DNA of 10,491 nucleotides, taken from positions 1 to 10,491 of the forward strand of contig JAICHN010000155.1 of NCBI GenBank assembly GCA_025924845.1, written 5' to 3'. The notes beneath the pieces were generated by a model that saw nothing but the letters and a program-made list of their open reading frames with translations, was not told where the DNA came from and did not search any database. The stretch's first letter is position 1. The number at the start of each line of letters is the position of its first letter. This DNA comes from Chloroflexota bacterium (GTDB lineage Bacteria > Chloroflexota > UBA5177 > JANWHV01). The translations under genes were made by a program, and so were the position numbers. This document shows, in pieces, positions 6,622-10,491 of the stretch.

Positions 6622-7617
6622 CTACGCCTGCTGGAGATAGCGAGCCAGGGACCAGCCGCTTCCCGTGGACGCACTAAATACTCCGAACCAATCCTCACCG
6701 GCTACCTCGATGGGACCATTGGTGATCGCGTAGATGTGTCCGTTGGCCACGCAGTGGACGTACGGTGCCTGAGGCGAGGGCGAGGAACGCAGGCTGAGGC
6801 AGCCGGTTGCCACGTGGGTGCGGACGCGGTCACCCACCTGATAGGTCACGGCGCCCGCGCAACTGAAAGCCGGTGCACTGCCCAGCGGCGCCACCCGGAG
6901 GCCGCCAACCCAGCCGAACGCCGCCGGCTTGGTCTTGAAGACGTGGTACCAGCCCTGAGTTTGACCGACGAGCGTCAACTGGGTGCCACAGGGTACGATG
7001 ACCTGGATCGGCGCGTCGCTGGATGGGTTGGCGCGCAGCGCGGCCCCATACCGCATGGTCACCACAACTCCTGGGTTGCCCGACGGCGGCACGAGAGCCG
7101 GTGCGATGCTCGACCGCCGCAGGGTGAAAATCGCGCGGCCCAACTGAATGGTGTCGGCCCCTTGCTGCTCGGTGGCTTTCACCACATAGGTCCTGCCTGC
7201 GCTCGGCTCCACGTTGAAGGCAGTGAAGGCGTCGACGAGGGCCACAGATCGGGCAGTGTCGCCGGCACCGACGCTTAGGATGAGATTTCCGAGCGGTAGG
7301 TCGCCGGTGCGGGTCCGCGAGAGCATGGTCAGCCTCAACGTGCCGCTCGTAAACTTAGCGCCGGAGCGACCGGTAATGGAGAGTTGAGCAGTCGCGAAGG
7401 CGCTGGTCGAGAGAGCGGTGTCACCCAGCCGACATACCAGATGCGCGGAGTCGTAGTGAGAACCCGTACAGACATGAACGCCCCACAGTGAGGCGCCAAG
7501 GGACCGCGCCTGTGCGATTCCCGGCCATACTATGGCCAGACACACTACGAAGCAAAGGCGCGCGAATGGGCCTGGACAACGTTGCCGCCGCCAATCGGCG
7601 AGGCTGCCAGGAAACAT
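6622..7617 (-). CDS. secreted protein with two bacterial SH3 domains, unknown N-terminal domain
   Basis: A 331-residue exported protein of unknown role. The N-terminus is a Sec-type signal: basic start (R10-R20), hydrophobic core LCFVVCLAIVWPGIAQA (21-37), and an AQA cleavage site after 37. Residues about 38-170 form a Ser/Thr/Gly-rich, probably beta-strand region that I do not recognise. Next comes an SH3b-like domain at about 188-243 (YGAALRANPSSDAP, then CGTQLTLVG and GWYHV, then FGWVGG). A second follows at about 258-330 (CLSLRSSPSPQAPYV, then EDWFGVF and GWSLARYL). SH3b domains usually bind cell wall or surface polymers, so a cell-surface location is likely. ATG 7617 has GGAG upstream within TAGGAGATTACCCG. 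The gene stands alone, transcribed toward cysE. No enzyme motif is visible, so a catalytic role cannot be claimed. Confidence 0.78.
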   Translation of the reverse strand: MFPGSLADWRRQRCPGPFARLCFVVCLAIVWPGIAQARSLGASLWGVHVCTGSHYDSAHLVCRLGDTALSTSAFATAQLSITGRSGAKFTSGTLRLTMLSRTRTGDLPLGNLILSVGAGDTARSVALVDAFTAFNVEPSAGRTYVVKATEQQGADTIQLGRAIFTLRRSSIAPALVPPSGNPGVVVTMRYGAALRANPSSDAPIQVIVPCGTQLTLVGQTQGWYHVFKTKPAAFGWVGGLRVAPLGSAPAFSCAGAVTYQVGDRVRTHVATGCLSLRSSPSPQAPYVHCVANGHIYAITNGPIEVAGEDWFGVFSASTGSGWSLARYLQQA

Positions 7618-7824
7618 CGGGTAATCTCCTAATCATGGCCAAGCAAATCAGCAGCGACTACCGTCCCATACGCGGAGCGGCATTGTCAATGCTCGATGCG
7701 CCTGCACGCGGGGCGCCGACAGCGTCATTTCATGCTCGGCGCCCGGCAGGGCCGGCAGGAGCGCACCGCCTTGCGTCCGTTTACTTCCCGATTGAGGGTA
7801 CGGCTAAGCACTCAAACTGAGAAC
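7618..7824. other. divergent intergenic region with a palindrome over a -35-like box
   Basis: Non-coding stretch between the SH3 protein gene (leftward) and pncC (rightward). GCATTGTCAATGC at 7680-7692 is a perfect 13-bp palindrome (6-bp arms, one central base). Its minus-strand reading contains TTGACA (7689-7684), a consensus -35 box facing the SH3 gene, but no good -10 lies at the right distance. A regulator binding there would affect the SH3 gene. The rest shows no gene or RNA that I recognise. Confidence 0.35.
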
Positions 7825-7869
7825 GACGGTCAACTGAACGCAGTGGACTGGGGTTGTGGGTTGACCGTC
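7825..7869. repeat. perfect 10-bp inverted repeat overlapping the pncC promoter
   Basis: GACGGTCAAC (7825-7834) and GTTGACCGTC (7860-7869) are exact inverted copies 25 bases apart. The right arm covers the -35 box TTGACC (7861-7866) of the pncC promoter. The arm centres are 35 bases apart, a little over three helical turns, which suits a dimer or looping regulator. No T tract follows, so it is not a terminator. Confidence 0.55.
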
Positions 7870-7889
7870 AGGCACCCCGCTTGTAGGAT
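7861..7889 (+). promoter_or_regulatory. pncC promoter, predicted to give a leaderless mRNA
   Basis: TTGACC (7861-7866) and TAGGAT (7884-7889) are separated by exactly 17 bases. The seventh base after the -10 box is the A of the ATG at 7896, so transcription could begin at the start codon itself. The alternative is that AGGA within 7885-7888 is a ribosome binding site for a transcript starting further upstream. Confidence 0.6.
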
Positions 7890-7895
7890 GGGTGC

Positions 7896-8399
7896 ATGAC
7901 TAGCCCCGGAAGTGACAGTTGCACATTGGCGCGCCAGGTGGCTCTCACCGCCATCGAGCGTGGAATCACGCTGGCTACCGCGGAGTCCTGTACTACGGGA
8001 CTTGTCGCGCATCTCCTGGGGCTGACGTCCGGGGTCTCGACCGTGTTCCTGGGAGGGGTCGTAGCCTATGCCAACTCGGCGAAACGTGATGTCCTAGGCG
8101 TGCCGGAGCAATTGCTTGAGCAGTTCGGCGCGGTAAGCGAGCCGGTAGCCCTGGCCATGGCGGACGGCGCGCGCCTACGCTTCGGCGCCGCGCTGGCGGT
8201 GGCGGTGACGGGGGTAGCGGGACCGAACGGCGGGACCGCCGAAAAGCCGGTGGGACTGGTCTACATCGCGACCCGCGGCGAGCGTATCAAGCGCTGCGAG
8301 CGATTCCAGTTTGACGGTGATCGGGCCGAGAACGTAGAGCATGCGGCACATGAAGCCTTACTCATGTTGCGTGATGCGTTGTCCACCGAGCCGGCTTGA
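7896..8399 (+). CDS. pncC: nicotinamide-nucleotide amidase (CinA C-terminal family)
   Basis: Deamidates nicotinamide mononucleotide to nicotinic acid mononucleotide in the pyridine nucleotide cycle, recycling NMN made by NAD-dependent DNA ligase. At 167 residues it has only the C-terminal CinA domain, like E. coli YgaD/PncC, without the N-terminal molybdopterin-binding-like domain of full CinA. Motifs: TAESCTTGLVAHLL (28-41) with the conserved Ser31, FLGGVVAYANSAKRDVLGV (51-69) with Lys63, GAVSEPVALAMADGA (78-92), and VTGVAGPNGGTAEKPVGLVYIA (104-125). The third residue of the usual ESCTGG is kept, but the first Gly is Thr (ESCTTG), a common variant. It lies 57 bases before the recA start, the widespread cinA-recA pairing. 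The ATG may be leaderless; the promoter is described separately. Confidence 0.93.
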   Translation: MTSPGSDSCTLARQVALTAIERGITLATAESCTTGLVAHLLGLTSGVSTVFLGGVVAYANSAKRDVLGVPEQLLEQFGAVSEPVALAMADGARLRFGAALAVAVTGVAGPNGGTAEKPVGLVYIATRGERIKRCERFQFDGDRAENVEHAAHEALLMLRDALSTEPA

Positions 8400-8424
8400 G
8401 CAGGGCCGGTAAATCTGGTACTCT
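8396..8424 (+). promoter_or_regulatory. recA promoter
   Basis: TTGAGC (8396-8401) and TACTCT (8419-8424) have an exact 17-base spacing, predicting a transcription start near 8431. The -35 box overlaps the pncC stop codon, so recA can be expressed apart from pncC as well as by read-through. Confidence 0.7.
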
Positions 8425-8431
8425 TAGATTA

Positions 8432-8443
8432 GTACAAATGTGC
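8432..8443. promoter_or_regulatory. candidate LexA (SOS) operator of recA
   Basis: GTACAAATGTGC has the form of the Gram-positive LexA box GAAC-N4-GTTC with one mismatch in each arm, and 8 of 12 positions are symmetric. It lies at the predicted recA transcription start, a normal place for a LexA site. LexA control of recA is widespread; that this sequence is the site is inference. Confidence 0.4.
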
Positions 8444-8456
8444 AATGAAAGGATAC

Positions 8457-9512
8457 ATGCGGGTGGCCGCTGCAGCGCAAACACCTGATCGTGACAAAGC
8501 CCTCGAAGCTGCCATGGCCCAGATCGATCGTCAGTTCGGCAAGGGCGCCATCATGCGGCTGGGCGAGATGACCAACATGAATGTCGAGGCGATCTCGACC
8601 GGCTCAATTGACCTGGATCTGAAACTGGGGGTCGGAGGCGTACCGCGTGGGCGAATCATTGAGATTTACGGTCCAGAGTCTTCGGGGAAGACGACGTTGG
8701 CTCAGCACATCCTGGCCGAAACACAGCGCATTGGCGGGGTCGTTGCCTACGTAGATGCCGAGCACGCGCTTGACCCTTCCTATGCCGCCAAGTGCGGGGT
8801 AAACGTGGATGAGATGCTCATTTCACAACCCGATACCGGCGAGCAGGCACTGGAAATCGTGGATGTGCTGGTACGCAGCGGGGCCGTTGACGCGGTGGTT
8901 ATCGACTCCGTGGCGGCGCTGGTGCCACGCGCCGAAATCGAGGGAGATATGGGCGACTCGCACGTGGGCCTCCAGGCTCGCTTGATGTCGCAGGCACTCC
9001 GCAAACTTACGGCGGCGATTAGCCGGTCCAATTCAATCGTCATTTTCATCAACCAGCTTCGCGAGAAGATTGGGGTGATGTACGGTAATCCCGAGACGAC
9101 ACCCGGCGGCAAGGCGCTGAAGTTCTATGCCTCCGTCCGTCTGGATATCCGCTCCATTGACCAGATTAAGCAAGGTTCCGAGGCGATCGGCAGGCGTACC
9201 CGCGTGAAGATTGTCAAGAATAAGGTTGCTCCACCCTTCCGGGTTGCGGAGTTCGACCTCATGTTCAATGAGGGGATTTCCAAGGAAGGCGGCTTGCTGG
9301 ATGTAGGTTTGGAGATGGGGCTGCTTCGGAAGAGCGGCGCCTTCTATTCTTACGGAGAAATGCGGCTCGGTCAAGGACGGGAGAATGCCAAGGAGTTCCT
9401 CCGCCAGAATCTGGATGTGCGCGACGCTATCGACCACCAGATTCGTAACAACGTGGCGGAGTTCCAGGGCAAGCTGGTAGCCGTGCCGGAGATCGAGGCC
9501 GACGCCGTCTGA
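8457..9512 (+). CDS. recA: recombinase A
   Basis: ATP-dependent strand-exchange protein of homologous recombination and co-protease for LexA in the SOS response. Numbered from ATG 8445, the Walker A is GPESSGKT (76-83), the catalytic Glu is E106 in DAEHALD, and the Walker B is VVIDS (151-155). Loop L1 lies near 164-175. The [30 protein letters not shown] block (201-230) contains loop L2, and the C-terminal domain ends in a short acidic tail EIEADAV. About 351 residues is typical. Start choice is uncertain among ATG 8445 (no ribosome binding site), ATG 8457 (GAAAGGA only three bases upstream) and GTG 8463 (the same site nine bases upstream). All conserved parts lie downstream of each. There is no intein and no recX follows. 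The gene ends in a strong hairpin. Confidence 0.97.
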   Translation: MRVAAAAQTPDRDKALEAAMAQIDRQFGKGAIMRLGEMTNMNVEAISTGSIDLDLKLGVGGVPRGRIIEIYGPESSGKTTLAQHILAETQRIGGVVAYVDAEHALDPSYAAKCGVNVDEMLISQPDTGEQALEIVDVLVRSGAVDAVVIDSVAALVPRAEIEGDMGDSHVGLQARLMSQALRKLTAAISRSNSIVIFINQLREKIGVMYGNPETTPGGKALKFYASVRLDIRSIDQIKQGSEAIGRRTRVKIVKNKVAPPFRVAEFDLMFNEGISKEGGLLDVGLEMGLLRKSGAFYSYGEMRLGQGRENAKEFLRQNLDVRDAIDHQIRNNVAEFQGKLVAVPEIEADAV

Positions 9513-9530
9513 CGTTCCGCGCTACATTCA

Positions 9531-9574
9531 GGCACGAAAGCCGCCCCTTCCATGACTGGGGCGGCTTTCGTGCC
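9531..9574. terminator. bidirectional terminator between recA and the SGNH hydrolase gene
   Basis: A perfect 17-bp inverted repeat, GGCACGAAAGCCGCCCC (9531-9547) and its exact complement (9558-9574), encloses a 10-base loop. The GC-rich core is flanked by AAAG on one arm and CTTT on the other, so each strand has a short T run after the core. It lies between two convergent genes, 18 bases after the recA stop and 39 before the hydrolase stop, as expected of a shared terminator. Confidence 0.82.
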
Positions 9575-9613
9575 GGAGGGCACGTACTGGTCGCACGATT
9601 GATACGCTTGCGT

Positions 9614-10491
9614 TCAGTGGTGCTTCGGCCCAAAGCGCCATTCGCGCTCGAGAACGGCCAGGACCTCGTTGGCCACGATGGCGGAACCGGCTTCGTTCAG
9701 ATGGACGCCATCTTGCTCCCGAATCAACACCGGCTGTCCGTTTTCGGTCACAAAGTCCGTGTATCGTCCTCTTATGGTGACCGGGCCCAGTATATTCAGA
9801 TACTCCGCGCCGGGAACGCGTGCCGCGGCTCGCTTGAGAGCAATGTTGATTTGTCGGTCATCATAGGCCCAGCCGGCGTTGCGAGCGGGAGGCATGGAGA
9901 GCCAGTAGACGCGCCGCTTTCCCCCCTGCGTCCAGATGCGCATACATATTTCCGCCCGCCGCTGATATTCCTTTGTCCAGGCCGGTGTTCCTGCTTCGAA
10001 GAACGCGCCGTTGGGCAGCGTCATATTCTGGAAGTCGTTGCCGCCCATCATCACCACAACTGCATCCGGGTCGTCGTCGGCAACCTGCTGCTGGGCCACC
10101 AAGGACCAGTCCACGAAGTCGGGTCGGGTGAGGCCGGTGCCGTTGTGCGTATCAACAAATCCCTTCACAGGACCGGCCGCCGCTGCCTCGTTTATCAGGA
10201 TGGGACCAAGGTAGCCGGTTAGGGAGTCGCCGGTGACGAGCAGACGTAGGGGGGTGCTAGCGGAAAGCGGCCTCCATTGCGGGATCGGGGTGTGCGTGGC
10301 CCGTGGGGTGGGCGGTGCCGTGGCGCTTCGCCCGACTGAGGTACTTACCCGATGTTTGCTAGGCTTCGGCGTGGACGTTTTTGCCGCCTTCTTTACGTGG
10401 TGCGTCGGACTCGCATGCGGCCGCTTTGTCGGTTGGGCGGTTGGCGTGTGCCGCGGGGCATGGGGGGTTGGGGACGCAGTGGAGGTAAGGC
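9614..10491 (-). CDS. SGNH/GDSL hydrolase with a Ser/Thr/Pro-rich N-terminal linker (partial)
   Basis: A serine esterase or acyltransferase-type SGNH hydrolase whose substrate cannot be told. The frame has no stop from the TGA at 9614-9616 to the window edge, about 292 codons. All four family blocks are present. Block I is LVTGDSLTGYLG, with the nucleophile Ser encoded at 10223-10225. The Gly is probably in the N-terminal part of NGTGLTRPDF, the Asn is in MMGGNDF (codon 10037-10039), and the Asp and His are in DGVHLN (codons 9710-9712 and 9701-9703). The apparent start GTG at 10166-10168 would remove the catalytic Ser, so it is not the real start. Upstream of block I, about 75 residues are low in complexity and rich in Thr, Ser, Pro, His and Lys, like an extracytoplasmic linker. 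A signal or membrane anchor may lie beyond the window. It resembles DUF459-type SGNH proteins, but I am not certain of the subfamily. Confidence 0.85.
   Translation of the reverse strand, partial: LTSTASPTPHAPRHTPTAQPTKRPHASPTHHVKKAAKTSTPKPSKHRVSTSVGRSATAPPTPRATHTPIPQWRPLSASTPLRLLVTGDSLTGYLGPILINEAAAAGPVKGFVDTHNGTGLTRPDFVDWSLVAQQQVADDDPDAVVVMMGGNDFQNMTLPNGAFFEAGTPAWTKEYQRRAEICMRIWTQGGKRRVYWLSMPPARNAGWAYDDRQINIALKRAAARVPGAEYLNILGPVTIRGRYTDFVTENGQPVLIREQDGVHLNEAGSAIVANEVLAVLEREWRFGPKHH

Noticed and set aside
6196..7278. A 360-codon plus-strand open frame across the T-box leader and the SH3 protein gene
   Set aside because: It runs antisense to a well-supported riboswitch and to a gene with a signal peptide and ribosome binding site, and its protein is Arg/Gly/Ala-rich with no family features. 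It is a typical GC-rich shadow.
7488..7899. Plus-strand short frames before pncC
   Set aside because: They begin inside the SH3 gene or run over the pncC promoter and inverted repeat, and their proteins are Arg/Ala-rich with no motif. The stretch is better read as non-coding.
9599..10222. Plus-strand 207-codon frame opposite the SGNH hydrolase
   Set aside because: The minus strand carries all catalytic SGNH motifs; the plus frame shows no recognisable domain and overlaps it entirely.
10232..10491. GT-rich plus-strand stretch resembling a tandem repeat
   Set aside because: Read on the minus strand it encodes a continuous Thr/Ser/Pro/His-rich linker in frame with the GDSL motif, so the apparent repetition reflects codon use for a low-complexity protein segment rather than a DNA repeat element.

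Overview
The window carries eight genes, seven complete and one cut by the right edge, with ordinary bacterial housekeeping content and unusually readable regulatory DNA. Coding regions are GC-rich, while roughly the first 105 bases are clearly AT-rich. Moderately high GC, -35/-10 promoters of the housekeeping sigma type, a transcriptional T-box leader and the protein style (for example the YAGKAY lysine motif of LysA) fit a Chloroflexota-like bacterium. That is a guess from general appearance, not a proven placement.

Layout. At the left a MarR-family repressor (147-602, +) has a TATACT -10 box followed by a 16-bp dyad, so it probably controls itself. It converges on a minus-strand pair, ispH then lysA (2844 to 618). 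Their ends overlap, so they are probably translated from one mRNA; they serve isoprenoid precursor and lysine synthesis. Divergent from ispH is a long plus-strand gene (about 3059-4906) with the whole RecQ helicase layout, including a perfectly spaced four-cysteine zinc site and a C-terminal winged helix. Its ATPase motifs look lost, so it is probably a pseudo-helicase. A lone single-domain TrkA/RCK_N protein (4998-5414) follows and ends at a strong terminator.

Middle. On the minus strand cysE (6107-5514) sits behind a complete T-box riboswitch (about 6405-6140): promoter, Stem I with its T-loop motifs, a UGC cysteine specifier, the T-box sequence and a competing terminator. Serine acetylation, the first step of cysteine synthesis, is therefore predicted to be induced when tRNA-Cys is uncharged. 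Upstream of it is a secreted protein with two bacterial SH3 domains (7617-6622, -).

Right. pncC (cinA C-terminal type) and recA form the classic cinA-recA pair on the plus strand. pncC has a promoter placed so that the transcript may be leaderless. recA has its own promoter and a LexA-like dyad at the predicted start site. A 17-bp perfect hairpin separates recA from a convergent SGNH/GDSL hydrolase whose reading frame stays open to the window edge. The catalytic serine lies upstream of the first start codon visible near 10168.

No tRNA, rRNA, CRISPR array, transposase or prophage gene was seen. The most unusual elements are the motif-eroded RecQ homologue and the cysteine T-box on cysE.
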